From: JAYOEY01 sp038120295
Lineage (GTDB): Bacteria; Pseudomonadota; Alphaproteobacteria; MPNO01; UBA2964
DNA length: 64,000 nt
Assembly: GCA_038120295.1 (NCBI GenBank)
Contig: JAYOLL010000002.1
Location: 238,808-302,807 of the forward strand
Direction: 5' to 3'
Shown: positions 26,393 to 35,220 of the stretch, piece after piece
Numbering within the stretch: position 1 is the first letter of the stretch
Layout of the letters: each line of letters begins with the position of its first letter
Notes under the pieces: model-generated
What the model saw: only the letters and a program-made list of their open reading frames with translations
Database searches by the model: none
What the model was told of the DNA's origin: nothing
Translations under genes and position numbers: made by a program

Positions 26393-27379
26393 ATGGAATC
26401 TCTGAAACTCACCATGGCGGCGCAGGATTACGATCACTTCCGCGATCTCACCAGCGGCGAGGTGAAGGCGCAGGGGATCGACATCATCCCGCTGTTCTAC
26501 CGGCCGCACGATGCGTTCTACCGCTTTATGACCTATGCGGAATGGGAAATCTCGGAAATGTCGATGGGCGGCTACTGCTCGTCGGTGGCGGACGGCGCCG
26601 CCAAGGGCGTCGGCATCCCGGTGTTTCCGTCGCGCGTGTTTCGCCAGTCGGCCATCTTCGTCCGCAACGACGAGTCGATAACGCGGCCCGAAGACCTCGC
26701 CGGCAAGCGCGTCGGGGTGCCCGAATGGGGCATGACGGCGGTGATCTATGTGCGCGGCTGGCTGATGCACCAGATCGGCATCAGCCTGTCCGATATCGAC
26801 TGGGTTCAGGCCGGCATGAACGAGCCGGGACGCACCGAGAAGGCGGCGCTGCACCTGCCTGACGGGGTGAAACTGGAACAGATCGCCGAAAAATCCTGTA
26901 ACCAGATGCTGATAGACGGCGAGCTGGACGCGATTTTCACCGCCGCGCCGCCGGCAGGTTTTCGCAGCGGCCAGATCCGCCGCCTGTTCCCCGATTTCCA
27001 GCCGGTAGAGGCCGCCTATTTCGACGAGACCGGGATCTTCCCCATCATGCATTGCATGGTGATCCGCAACGATATCTACGAGCGCTACCCGTGGACTGCG
27101 ACCGTGCTGACCAAAGCCTTCGGCGAGGCGCGCGACCGGTCGGTGGAACGGCTGATGAACCACGGCACCCATGTGCCGATGCCGTGGGCCTTTCTGACGG
27201 TGCAGGACTATCATGACCGCCTGTTCGCCGGGCAGGAGTACTGGCCCTACGGGATCGAGCCCAACCGCACGACGCTGGAGGCGTTCCTGCAATATTGCGC
27301 CGAGCAGGGCGTGACCGACCGACGTCTTGCGGTCGAGGAAATCTTTGCGAAGGAAGTGCAGACCGAGGCGCGGGAGTAA
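26393..27379 (+). CDS. Pht5-like protein (4,5-dihydroxyphthalate decarboxylase/ABC substrate-binding fold)
   Basis: A 328-residue protein of the 4,5-dihydroxyphthalate decarboxylase family, which has a type 2 periplasmic-binding fold. Typical stretches are MAAQDYDHFRDLTSGEVKAQGID near 7-29, EWEISEMSMGGYCSSVADG near 49, VGVPEWGMTAVIYVRGWL near 104, and MINHGTHVPMPWAF-like sequence near 262. It has no signal peptide, so it is cytoplasmic and more likely an enzyme than a transport protein. ATG 26393 follows GGAAGG. The TfdA-type oxygenase starts five bases after its stop, forming an operon; an oxygenase plus decarboxylase pair would suit degradation of a carboxylated aromatic. Confidence 0.8.
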   Translation: MESLKLTMAAQDYDHFRDLTSGEVKAQGIDIIPLFYRPHDAFYRFMTYAEWEISEMSMGGYCSSVADGAAKGVGIPVFPSRVFRQSAIFVRNDESITRPEDLAGKRVGVPEWGMTAVIYVRGWLMHQIGISLSDIDWVQAGMNEPGRTEKAALHLPDGVKLEQIAEKSCNQMLIDGELDAIFTAAPPAGFRSGQIRRLFPDFQPVEAAYFDETGIFPIMHCMVIRNDIYERYPWTATVLTKAFGEARDRSVERLMNHGTHVPMPWAFLTVQDYHDRLFAGQEYWPYGIEPNRTTLEAFLQYCAEQGVTDRRLAVEEIFAKEVQTEARE

Positions 27380-27383
27380 CGTC

Positions 27384-28259
27384 ATGCCGTTCGAAGCCAG
27401 ACCCCTCCATCCCGTTTTCGCCGCCGAACTGACCGGGTTCGACATGCGACGCGACACGGACCCGGCCGCAATTGCCTCTTTCATCGAGGCGATGAACGAA
27501 TTCGCCGTCTGCGTTGTCCGGCACGACCGCGCGCTGAGCGACGACGAGCATATAGGGTTCAGCCGGCTGCTCGATCCAATCGAGGGCGCGCGCGCCATGC
27601 GGATCAAGGGAACCGGACAGCGCGTACCGCGCTCCGAGATCGTCGACCAGAGCAATCTGGACAAGGACGGCAATATCTATGGCGACGACGATCGCCGGCT
27701 TGCCTTCAAGCGGGCCAACCGGCTGTGGCACACCGATATGAGCTTCTACGAGGTCCGCGCGACCTATTCTCTGTTGTCCGCCCATGTCGTGCCGCCCGAG
27801 GGCGCCGACACGGAGTTCGCCGATCTGCGCGCGGTCTATGACGATCTGCCGGAGACGATGAAGAAGCGGCTCGACGGGCTGGTGGCGGAGCATTGCTACT
27901 GGTATTCGCGGGTTCTCGGCGGCGGGCCCGAGCCGACCGACGAGGAACGCAGGATCCGCCCGCCGCCTGCACGTCATAAGCTGGTTCATGTCCACCCGCG
28001 TTCGGGCCGCAAGTCGCTCTATCTTGCATCGCACATTCGCGCCATCGACGGTATGCCCGACGACGAGGCGATGGCGCTGAAGGACGAGCTGATGGCGCTC
28101 GCGACCCAGGACAAGTACGTCTATGTCCACAAATGGAGCGGCCCCGGCGAAGTCGTCGCCTGGGACAACCTCGCCACGCTGCACCGCGCCACGCCGTTCG
28201 ACGACCAGAATTACGTCCGCGACATGCGCCGCACCACCTGCCGCGAGCGGGAGGTCTAG
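27384..28259 (+). CDS. TfdA/TauD-family 2-oxoglutarate dioxygenase
   Basis: A 291-residue Fe(II)/2OG oxygenase. Iron ligands are His and Asp in WHTDMSF (~residue 115) and the distal His in TLHRATPF (~272), with Arg of MRRTTCRE completing the 2-oxoglutarate site. N-terminal FEARPLHPVFAAELTGFD is typical of the TfdA branch, which cleaves phenoxyacetate herbicide-type ethers, taurine or related compounds. ATG 27384 is chosen because it lies just after the Pht5-like gene stop and begins the conserved domain; the longer frame overlaps that gene. The ether or C-H substrate is not known. Confidence 0.87.
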   Translation: MPFEARPLHPVFAAELTGFDMRRDTDPAAIASFIEAMNEFAVCVVRHDRALSDDEHIGFSRLLDPIEGARAMRIKGTGQRVPRSEIVDQSNLDKDGNIYGDDDRRLAFKRANRLWHTDMSFYEVRATYSLLSAHVVPPEGADTEFADLRAVYDDLPETMKKRLDGLVAEHCYWYSRVLGGGPEPTDEERRIRPPPARHKLVHVHPRSGRKSLYLASHIRAIDGMPDDEAMALKDELMALATQDKYVYVHKWSGPGEVVAWDNLATLHRATPFDDQNYVRDMRRTTCREREV

Positions 28260-28323
28260 GCGGTCATGCAGGGGGGTAAATAATTCCCCTCCGCCCTTCA
28301 GGGGGACAGGGGAGGCGGGTTCG

Positions 28324-28707
28324 ATGGTTCGTTCAAGGACAACACGCGCCAGAAATCTGCGCCGAAATGCAACCGATGCCGAACAGAAACTGTGGCGCGA
28401 ACTGCGTACGTTGGATCTGGCCGTCAAAGTCAGAAGGCAGCACCCGGTCGGGCGTCATATTGCTGATTTCGCCATTCCAGCCTGCAAGCTGATCATCGAA
28501 CTCGACGGCGGTCAGCACGCAGACGCTGTTGAAGAGGATGCACGTCGGACAGCTGCTTTGAACGCGTTGGGTTATCGCGTTATCCGCTTCTGGAATAACG
28601 ATGTACTGGCGAATATCGAAGGCGTTCTGCAAACGATATTGTCTGTGATCGAGAAATCCCCCACCTCACCCCAACCCTCTCCTCCCCCGGGGGAGGAGAG
28701 GGAGTAG
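28324..28707 (+). CDS. DUF559 endonuclease-like protein
   Basis: A 127-residue protein of the DUF559 family, related to Vsr/MTH-type restriction-like nucleases. Marks are RNATDAEQKLWRELR near 14, the PD-(D/E)xK-like pieces GRHIADFAIPACKLIIELDGGQH (Asp, Glu and nearby residues) near 42-64, and YRVIRFWNNDVL near 80. Family members occur singly near repeats and have no settled role. The C-terminal tail (SPTSPQPSPPPGEE) is encoded by the C-rich repeat that follows and is probably an accidental extension. The gene lies between intergenic repeats, which fits a mobile or selfish gene. Confidence 0.8.
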   Translation: MVRSRTTRARNLRRNATDAEQKLWRELRTLDLAVKVRRQHPVGRHIADFAIPACKLIIELDGGQHADAVEEDARRTAALNALGYRVIRFWNNDVLANIEGVLQTILSVIEKSPTSPQPSPPPGEERE

Positions 28708-28839
28708 TCCGCGACACGGCAACATCATTCCCCGCGGCCCTTCAGGGGGTAGACCGCGATTTGGCGACAGCGCGCCCCTCCGCCCTTCAGGGGGTAGATC
28801 GCGATTCGGCAACAGCGTCCCCCTCCGCCCTTCAGGGGG
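28705..28839. repeat. Three imperfect 45-bp tandem repeats
   Basis: The core CCCTTCAGGGGGTAGA recurs at 28738, 28783 and 28828 with a 45-base period; copies share CGCGA, CGGCAACA-like and CCTCCGCC blocks. A partial copy lies before the DUF559 gene at about 28280. The 353-base gap 28708-29060 holds these repeats and no credible gene. Confidence 0.7.
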
Positions 28840-29060
28840 GAGGGGACAGGGGAGGTGGGTGGTTGCAAGAAGCCCGGTCTTCGGCGCGTCGCTATAAGGA
28901 TTTCCCGACAGAACGCGTGCGACGCCTTGACGTTGTCCCCGGGCAGGTTCGTCCCGTCCTGGATGATTCTGGCGATGTCCGGGGCGTTGAGTGAATTGCG
29001 TTTGTCACCCCATGTCGCGGTTGCCGATAACGGTTATTCTTCGTCTCGAAGGAGATCGAC

Positions 29061-31358
29061 ATGATCGGAAATTCGGTCATACGGTTCGAGGACGAGCGCC
29101 TTCTCACGGGCGGCGGACGCTACACGACCGACCATGGCGCGCCCGGTCAGGCGCACGCGGTGTTTTTGCGTTCGCCGCACGCCCATGCCGATATCGCCGC
29201 AATCGATTCCGCGGCGGCGCGCGCCCTGCCGGGCGTTCTTGGCGTGTTCGCCAATGCCGACCTGAAAGCCGACGGGGTGACGTTCCTGCCGAGCGGGGTC
29301 GGCGCGCGGGCCGCAGAACAGCCCAACCGGGACGGTACAATGATGGCGGATCCTTCGCTTTCCGTTCTGGCGACCGGGCGCGTCCGCCAGGTCGGCGAGC
29401 CGGTTGCGATCGTGGTGGCCGAAACGGCGGCGCTGGCCCGGGATGCGGCGGAGGCCGTCGTCGTCGATTACGATGTCCTGCCTGCCGTCGCGGAGACCGG
29501 TGGAGCGCTGGATGATGGCGCGCCCGAACTCTGGCCTGAAGCGCCCGGCAATCTGATCTTCGATTGCGGCGCCGGCGACGAAGCGGCTGTCGAGGCGGCC
29601 ATCGGGTCGGCAGCCCATGTCGTGACGCTCGACATCGTCAATAACAGGCTTGCCGTCGGGTTCATGGAACCGCGCGCCGCGCTCGGCGAATACGACCCGG
29701 CGGAGGATGCGTTCGCGCTGGTCGTTGGGTGCCAGAGCGTTCACGGCATCGCCCGCAGCCTCGCGCAGGTGCTGAACGCAGAACCCGGCAGCGTCCGCGT
29801 GATCTCGCCCGATGTCGGCGGCGGCTTCGGCGGGCGCAGCGTGCTCTATCCGGAATATCCCGCTCTGCTCTGGGCTGCGCGCAAACTCGGCAGACCCGTC
29901 AAATGGTCCGGCGGACGCGACGAGGAATTCCAGGTCACGACCCAGGCACGCGATTCCCTGCTGACCGGGACGCTGGCGCTGGACGAAACCGGCCGCATGC
30001 TGGCGCTGAAGATCGAGGGCGTCGCCAGTTTCGGTGCGCGCCATGCCGGCAACGGGCCGTTCTCCACCGTTCGCAACATGGAGCGCATGCTATCGTCCGC
30101 CTATGACATTCCGGCGCTGTGGCTCGGCATGCGCGGCGTGTTCGCCAACATGACGCCGGTCAGCTCCTATCGCGGCGTCGGACGCTTCGAATGCAACTAT
30201 ACAATCGAGCGGCTGATCGACGCGGCGGCGGCGAAGACCGGACTGGACCGGATCGAACTTCGGCGGATCAACGCGTTCGACAAGGACGATCTGCCGAGGG
30301 AAACGGCCATCGGAACGCTGTACGACAGCGGCGACTATGACGGAAACATGGGCGCCGCCCAGCGCGAATCCGGCTGGGACGGTTTCGCCGCCCGTCGGGC
30401 GGAAAGCGAAGCGCGGGGAAGGCTGCGCGGCATCGCGCTTTGTAATTATATCGAAGGCGCGGGCGGCGCGACCGGCGAGTACGGGCGTGTCGGCGTCGCC
30501 CCGGACGGCTCCGTGACGATAGCCGCCGGCTGCGTCGACCAGGGGCAGGGGCATGAAACCGTCCTGCGGCAGGTCGTGGCAGAGGAACTCGGCATCGATA
30601 TCGGCGCAATCGACGTCGACGAGACCGACACCGGGCTGATCGCCGACGGGGTCGGCACCAACGCCTCGCGCTCGATGGTGCGCGCGGGAAAGGCCGTCGC
30701 CGATGCGGCGCAGGCGCTGGTCGGGCAGGGTCGCGAAACGGCGGCGCGGCTGCTGCAGGCGGAACCCCGTACGGTGACGTATGGCGACGGCCATTACGCG
30801 GTCGAAGGGACCGACCGGCGGGTGTCGCTGTTCGAGGTCGCGCGCAGCGAGGCTGACGGGCTGTTCGCCGAGATACGTCATCATGACGAAACGGTGACCT
30901 TTCCGACCGGCACCCATGTCTGCGAGGTCGAGATCGACCCGGACACAGGCAGGGTTTCCATCGAACGGTTTGTCGCCATCGACGATGTCGGGCGCGCCGT
31001 AAACCCCATGATCGTCCATGGCCAGTCCCATGGCGGTATCGCGCAGGGGGTCGGCCAGGCGCTGATGGAGCATGTACGGTTCGATCCCGAAACCGGCCAG
31101 CTGCTGACCGGGTCCTTTATGGATTACGCCATGCCGCGCGCCGACGATCTGCCGATGCTGGAAACGGTTTTGCGCGACTGTCCCAGCCCGTTCACGCCGC
31201 ACGGCATCAAGGGCGCGGGCGAGGGGGGCACGACCGGCGCGCCGGCCGCCGTGATCAACGCCATCCTCGATGCGCTGCGGCCGCTCGGCGTCACCCATAT
31301 CGACATGCCCGCAACGCCCGAGGCGGTGTGGCGGGCTATTCGCAATGCGAGTCGTTGA
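29061..31358 (+). CDS. Xanthine dehydrogenase-family molybdenum hydroxylase, large (molybdopterin) subunit
   Basis: A 765-residue large subunit of the CoxL/XdhB type. The N-terminal domain has FEDERLLTGGGRYTTD and FLRSPHAHADI. Cofactor-contact motifs are VGGGFGGR near 255, SSYRGVGRFE near 370, DQGQGHETV near 493, and the catalytic Glu in KGAGEGGT near 718. The first loop is not the AYxCSFR of true CO dehydrogenase, so it is a hydroxylase of an unknown substrate, such as an aldehyde, purine or N-heterocycle. ATG follows AAGGAG. The usual FAD and 2Fe-2S subunit genes are absent on both sides, so they must be supplied from elsewhere if it is active. Confidence 0.9.
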   Translation: MIGNSVIRFEDERLLTGGGRYTTDHGAPGQAHAVFLRSPHAHADIAAIDSAAARALPGVLGVFANADLKADGVTFLPSGVGARAAEQPNRDGTMMADPSLSVLATGRVRQVGEPVAIVVAETAALARDAAEAVVVDYDVLPAVAETGGALDDGAPELWPEAPGNLIFDCGAGDEAAVEAAIGSAAHVVTLDIVNNRLAVGFMEPRAALGEYDPAEDAFALVVGCQSVHGIARSLAQVLNAEPGSVRVISPDVGGGFGGRSVLYPEYPALLWAARKLGRPVKWSGGRDEEFQVTTQARDSLLTGTLALDETGRMLALKIEGVASFGARHAGNGPFSTVRNMERMLSSAYDIPALWLGMRGVFANMTPVSSYRGVGRFECNYTIERLIDAAAAKTGLDRIELRRINAFDKDDLPRETAIGTLYDSGDYDGNMGAAQRESGWDGFAARRAESEARGRLRGIALCNYIEGAGGATGEYGRVGVAPDGSVTIAAGCVDQGQGHETVLRQVVAEELGIDIGAIDVDETDTGLIADGVGTNASRSMVRAGKAVADAAQALVGQGRETAARLLQAEPRTVTYGDGHYAVEGTDRRVSLFEVARSEADGLFAEIRHHDETVTFPTGTHVCEVEIDPDTGRVSIERFVAIDDVGRAVNPMIVHGQSHGGIAQGVGQALMEHVRFDPETGQLLTGSFMDYAMPRADDLPMLETVLRDCPSPFTPHGIKGAGEGGTTGAPAAVINAILDALRPLGVTHIDMPATPEAVWRAIRNASR

Positions 31359-31370
31359 CAGGATGAGGTC

Positions 31371-31823
31371 ATGACAGCGCGCAAACTTATCATTGTCCTG
31401 GCGTTGATTCTGTTCCCGGCGGCCTGCCTTCCTGGTCTTGGTGGTGGCATTGAAACGCGGGAAATTTCATTTCAGGTCGATGAGAGAGCGAATGACGGCT
31501 ACGCCATCGAGCTCGATATCGTCTTCGTGTTCGACGAGGCTCTGGCGAAAACATTGGAAGCGTATTCCGCCCGCTCATGGTTCCGGCAGAAACAGGTCCT
31601 GATCGCCAGCCATGCCGGTGCTCTTTCCGTGAGGCAGCGACAGGCCCCTCCCAATTCCTTCATGAAAACGGTCAAGGTATCGGGAAGGGAACGCGACGCG
31701 GTTGCCTGTCTCCTCTTCGCCAATTACATCGCCCGCGGAGAGCACAGGCTTCGGCTCGGCGGATTGCAAAAAGTTCAAATATTACTCGGGCCGAGGGCGG
31801 TATCGCTCGCAACACAAGAATAG
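31371..31823 (+). CDS. Small lipoprotein of unknown function
   Basis: A 150-residue lipoprotein. The N-terminal signal ends in the lipobox FPAAC, placing the lipidated Cys at residue 19. The mature part is mixed alpha/beta with a distinctive VFVFDEALAKTLEAYSARSWF stretch near 50-70 and a C-terminal RLRLGGLQKVQILLGP strand. I do not recognise the family. It starts 12 bases after the molybdenum hydroxylase stop and may be cotranscribed, but a shared function is not obvious. Codon use resembles neighbours. Confidence 0.65.
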   Translation: MTARKLIIVLALILFPAACLPGLGGGIETREISFQVDERANDGYAIELDIVFVFDEALAKTLEAYSARSWFRQKQVLIASHAGALSVRQRQAPPNSFMKTVKVSGRERDAVACLLFANYIARGEHRLRLGGLQKVQILLGPRAVSLATQE

Positions 31824-31906
31824 CGTTTCGCCGGTCGCGTCCGGTTGTCGCAAAACAAGACATTCGACCGTCGAAGTGTCGGTAATTCTTACGGTCTTTC
31901 AAATTC

Positions 31907-31925
31907 TTAAGAGCTCGTTAACCAT
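31907..31925 (+). promoter_or_regulatory. CtrA-like box TTAA-N7-TTAACCAT upstream of PEP-CTERM gene
   Basis: TTAA (31907-31910), seven bases, then TTAACCAT (31918-31925), a perfect CtrA consensus. It lies 89 bases before the ATG at 32014 and 30 bases before a sigma-54 promoter. The orientation toward the gene and the TTAACCATA end match the box upstream of the PEP-CTERM gene at 12424. Confidence 0.6.
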
Positions 31926-31955
31926 AACCTTCTGATTCTGTTCGTTAAAAAATTC

Positions 31956-31971
31956 TGGCACAAAAATTGCT
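31956..31971 (+). promoter_or_regulatory. Sigma-54 (-24/-12) promoter
   Basis: TGGCAC (31956-31961), five A residues, TTGCT (31967-31971): an exact match to the RpoN consensus TGGCAC-N5-TTGCW. It would start transcription about 30 bases before the PEP-CTERM ATG at 32014. PEP-CTERM/EPS gene sets in other bacteria are known to use RpoN with the PrsK-PrsR pair. Confidence 0.82.
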
Positions 31972-32013
31972 TTAAACGCCGTATCAGGGGATTTTCAGGG
32001 TTCAGGATCAGCC

Positions 32014-32739
32014 ATGCACAGCATCAAATCGATCGCGATCGCCGCAATCGGCATTGCGTTTTCAGCACTCGTCTCAATCGCGCAGGCCGCACCCGTTACG
32101 GTGCCGGTCGGCCTTAATCCCGGCGATCAGTATCGGCTTATATTTTTGACCAGCACGACGCGGGATGCGACCTCCGCCAATCTCGCGGATTACAACGCCT
32201 TCGTGACTGCGGCCGCGAACTCCGTCTCGGAACTGGCAGCGCTCGGCGCTAACTGGCGGGCCATCGCGTCGACGGCGGGCAATCCAAACGCGCGGACGAA
32301 TACGAATACCGACTTCGCCGTGGACGGGGCGGGCGTGAAAATCTTCCTGCTCGACGGCACGACGATCGTGGCGGACGACAACCAGGATCTGTGGGACGGC
32401 ACCCTCGATAACGCGATCAACCGGGATGAAAGCGGCGCCGTGCTGGCCGGCAGCGGATTTCCCGATGCGGGAGTCTGGACCGGCACGAGTTTCACCGGGG
32501 TCGTCTCACCGGGGGGCCGGGGGCTCGGCGGTATACCGAACGGGCCGATGGTGGGGGATCATAACAGCACGTCCACTACCTGGATGCAGTTCACACCTTC
32601 CGGGATTAACACCCAGCATCACCTCTACGGGATTTCCGATGTCATCACCGTTGAGGTCATTTCAGAACCGGGCGCTCTGGCGGTCTTCGGTCTGGGTCTT
32701 GCCGGTATCGGTCTGATGCGGAGACGCCGCGCCGCCTGA
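32014..32739 (+). CDS. Secreted PEP-CTERM sorting-domain protein
   Basis: A 241-residue secreted protein. The signal peptide is residues 1-25 (cleavage after SIAQA). The body starts with VTVPVGLNPGDQYRLIFLTSTTRDAT and continues with Asn/Thr/Gly-rich sequence including NWRAIASTAGNPNARTN; this LNPGxxYRLxFVT opening recurs in a group of PEP-CTERM proteins. The C-terminus has SEPGALAVFGLGLAGIGL and a basic MRRRRAA end, a clear exosortase signal. A sigma-54 promoter and a CtrA-like box upstream imply tight control. No exosortase or polysaccharide genes are in the window. Confidence 0.87.
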   Translation: MHSIKSIAIAAIGIAFSALVSIAQAAPVTVPVGLNPGDQYRLIFLTSTTRDATSANLADYNAFVTAAANSVSELAALGANWRAIASTAGNPNARTNTNTDFAVDGAGVKIFLLDGTTIVADDNQDLWDGTLDNAINRDESGAVLAGSGFPDAGVWTGTSFTGVVSPGGRGLGGIPNGPMVGDHNSTSTTWMQFTPSGINTQHHLYGISDVITVEVISEPGALAVFGLGLAGIGLMRRRRAA

Positions 32740-32761
32740 GCGGGAGCGTCGCGCGCGGCTT

Positions 32762-33460
32762 TTATCGCAGCCCGTCGATTATCTTCATCGCGCTGGCCCA
32801 GCTGTCGGCCGCCGCCGCCTCGTTCCAGGAGGCCGCGTTGGACTGCGCGGTATAGCCGTGGCGGACGCCGTCATAGGTGACGATCTCGACATTGGACATG
32901 GTTTTCGCCGCTTCGCGGACGCGCGCGAGATCTTCCGGCGGGCAGGCGTGGTCCTCGGTGCCCCAGTGAAGCCTGACCGGCGCGTCGCCGACCTGCGGCA
33001 GGATGTCGAGATATTCCTGCACCGCGGTGCCGTGGAACGACAGCCCGGCGTCGCAGCCGAGCCGGGCCGGCCCGAGAAAGGCGAACGGTCCGCCATAGCA
33101 CAGCCCGATAACGACGATCCTGCCGTTGCATTGCGGCATCGCCCTTAACGTCGCCATCGTATCGGCGAGGTCCTGCATGTTGGTTTCGACGAGGCTGGCG
33201 CTGTCCGCCGCGCGCGCCGATGCTTCCGCGCGACCCTTTTCCGAGCGGTCCTTCGGCCCGGAATCGCCGCGCCAGAACAGATCCGGCGCCGCTGCGACAA
33301 CGCCTTTCGAGGCGAGATCGTCGACGATGTTCCGCAAATCTTCGTCCACGCCGAAGATCGTGCACATGATGACCACCCCGGGGACCGGCCCGCTATCGGG
33401 CGCGGCGCAGTAGCAGTCGATCTCTCCGCCGCCGGTGGCGGCGATCTTGATGTCAGGCAT
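32762..33460 (-). CDS. Dienelactone hydrolase family protein
   Basis: A 232-residue alpha/beta hydrolase. The nucleophile is Cys in IGLCYGGPF (~residue 125), with Asp in WGTEDHACPP (~173) and His in GVRHGYT (~205), the Cys-Asp-His triad of dienelactone hydrolase. DLH opens the lactone formed in chlorocatechol and related ortho-cleavage routes, giving maleylacetate; many relatives have other carboxylester substrates. ATG 33460 (MPDIKIA) follows AGGGAGACATAC. It is cotranscribed after the D-aminoacylase-like gene (33483). Confidence 0.88.
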   Translation of the reverse strand: MPDIKIAATGGGEIDCYCAAPDSGPVPGVVIMCTIFGVDEDLRNIVDDLASKGVVAAAPDLFWRGDSGPKDRSEKGRAEASARAADSASLVETNMQDLADTMATLRAMPQCNGRIVVIGLCYGGPFAFLGPARLGCDAGLSFHGTAVQEYLDILPQVGDAPVRLHWGTEDHACPPEDLARVREAAKTMSNVEIVTYDGVRHGYTAQSNAASWNEAAAADSWASAMKIIDGLR

Positions 33461-33482
33461 TGTATGTCTCCCTTGTGAGCTT

Positions 33483-35210
33483 CTACGCGGCTGCGGGCGC
33501 GGCCTGCGCCCCGCGAACGAGCGTTCCCGGCAAGGCATCGGTCGCCTCTCCGTCGCGATAGGTGATCTCGCCCGCCTTGACGGTCGCGACATACCCGTCC
33601 GCCTTCTGGATCAGGCGCTTCGCTCCCATCGGCAGATCGTGGACCATCACCGGCTTGCGGATGGTCAGCCTGTCATGGTCGATCACGTTGATATCCGCCT
33701 TGTAGCCCGGCGCGAGGACGCCCCGGTCAAGCAGCCCTACGGCGTTTGCCGCGTCGCCCGTCATCCGCTTGATCAGCCAGCTGATATCCATCGTGCCTTC
33801 CTTGCGGTCGCGGCCCCAGTAGGTCAGCAGGAAGGTCGAATAACTCACGTCGCAGATATGGGCGACATGCGCGCCGCCGTCCGACAGAGAGATCACGCTG
33901 TTGGGGTTTTCCATCTGCTGGCGGCAGGCCTCCAGCGTGTAGTCGGCGAAATTGTTGTTGGGGCTGAAAATCATCTGCATGCCGTCCTCTTCCAGCAGCA
34001 GGTCGTAGACCACCTCGTCGACGCTCTTTCCCGTGCGTTCGGCGGTGGCGGCGATCGAGGTCTCGCGCGGCGGCGCGTAGTTGGGCGGATCGCCGAACGG
34101 GAACTGGTAGTCGAAATTGCGCGCCCGGCGGATCTGCTGCTCGATATCGTGTTCCGGCTGTTCCGACAGAAGCTGCGCCCGGAAGGACGGGTCGCGCATG
34201 ATGGCGACGCGTTCGGCCAGCGGCTTGTCCGCGATCTTTTTGTAGGACGGGTGATAGACAAGCCCGTGCCGCCCCAGGTCCAGCCCGAACAGCGTGCCGA
34301 TGGGGCGCGGCGCGACCTGGGCGCGCATCTCGAACCCGTCGGCCACCGCGCCGTCGATCATGTCCATGAATTCCTTCCAGCCGTTCGGGTCGCGGTTCTG
34401 CTGCAGGATGGTGATCGAGAGCGGGCGCCCGGCAGATTCCATCATGCCCCGCATCAGGGCGAATTCCGACGGGCGCCGTTCCGGCGTCAGGTCCGAGATC
34501 AGCTGCATCACGCCCGCGCCCGCGTCGCGCAGCCCGGCGACGATCCCGGCGAGTTCCTCCGCCGCGGCGTCCCAGGACGGGATCGGCTCGCCCGCCAACG
34601 TGCGGTGATTGAGCGTGCGCGAGGTCGAAAACCCGATGGCGCCTGCGCGGATGGCGTCCGCGGTCAGCGCCCGCATTTTTGCGATATCGTCGGCGGTCGC
34701 CGGTTCGCGCCGCATCGCACGTTCGCCCATCACATATACGCGCAGCGCCGAATGGGGCAGCTGGGCGCAGATATCCATGTCATGCGGCCGGCGCTCCAGC
34801 GCCGCGAGAAAATCGTCGAAGCTGCTCCAGTCCCAGCCGAGCCCTTCGCCCAGCACCTCGCCCGGGATGTCCTCGACGCCTTCCATCAGCTCGATCAGCA
34901 GGTCTTTCTGGCCAGGACCCACCGGCGCGAATCCGACGCCGCAATTGCCCATCACCGTGGTCGTCGCGCCGTGCCAGCCGGATGACAGCAGCCGGTCCTC
35001 GAACAGCGCCTGCCCGTCGTAATGCGAATGGATATCGACCCAGCCCGGTGCGACCAGAAGGCCTTTCGCGTCGATTTCCTCCTTGCCGGAGCCGTCGATC
35101 TTGCCGATGGCGGCGATTTTTCCGTCATCGACCGCGATGTCGGCTTCGAACAGCGCGCTTCCGCGCCCGTCGGCGACCGTGCCGCCGCGAATTACCAGAT
35201 CGTGGGTCAT
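33483..35210 (-). CDS. D-aminoacylase/N-acyl-D-amino-acid deacylase-type amidohydrolase
   Basis: A 575-residue amidohydrolase_3 protein. N-terminal LVIRGGTVADGRGSALFEADIAVDDGKIAAIG is the beta-sandwich half. The first metal site is PGWVDIHSHYDGQ (~57-69). Later stations are ANCGVG-like MGNCGVGFAPVGPG (~93), FSTSRTLNHRTLAGEPIPS (~205) and SDGGAHVAHICD (~458), ending with APGYKADINVID. Such enzymes hydrolyse N-acyl-D-amino acids or related cyclic and linear amides; the true substrate is open. ATG 35210 follows GGGAGAGACC. The operon order is aminotransferase, YtcJ-like amidohydrolase, this gene, DLH. Confidence 0.85.
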   Translation of the reverse strand: MTHDLVIRGGTVADGRGSALFEADIAVDDGKIAAIGKIDGSGKEEIDAKGLLVAPGWVDIHSHYDGQALFEDRLLSSGWHGATTTVMGNCGVGFAPVGPGQKDLLIELMEGVEDIPGEVLGEGLGWDWSSFDDFLAALERRPHDMDICAQLPHSALRVYVMGERAMRREPATADDIAKMRALTADAIRAGAIGFSTSRTLNHRTLAGEPIPSWDAAAEELAGIVAGLRDAGAGVMQLISDLTPERRPSEFALMRGMMESAGRPLSITILQQNRDPNGWKEFMDMIDGAVADGFEMRAQVAPRPIGTLFGLDLGRHGLVYHPSYKKIADKPLAERVAIMRDPSFRAQLLSEQPEHDIEQQIRRARNFDYQFPFGDPPNYAPPRETSIAATAERTGKSVDEVVYDLLLEEDGMQMIFSPNNNFADYTLEACRQQMENPNSVISLSDGGAHVAHICDVSYSTFLLTYWGRDRKEGTMDISWLIKRMTGDAANAVGLLDRGVLAPGYKADINVIDHDRLTIRKPVMVHDLPMGAKRLIQKADGYVATVKAGEITYRDGEATDALPGTLVRGAQAAPAAA

Positions 35211-35220
35211 GGGTCTCTCC

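Noticed and set aside
28761..28994. Plus-strand frame across the 45-bp repeats (SALQGVDRD repeats)
   Set aside because: The 45-base period keeps frame by arithmetic, giving an apparent repeat protein; it has no ribosome site and ends in non-coding sequence.
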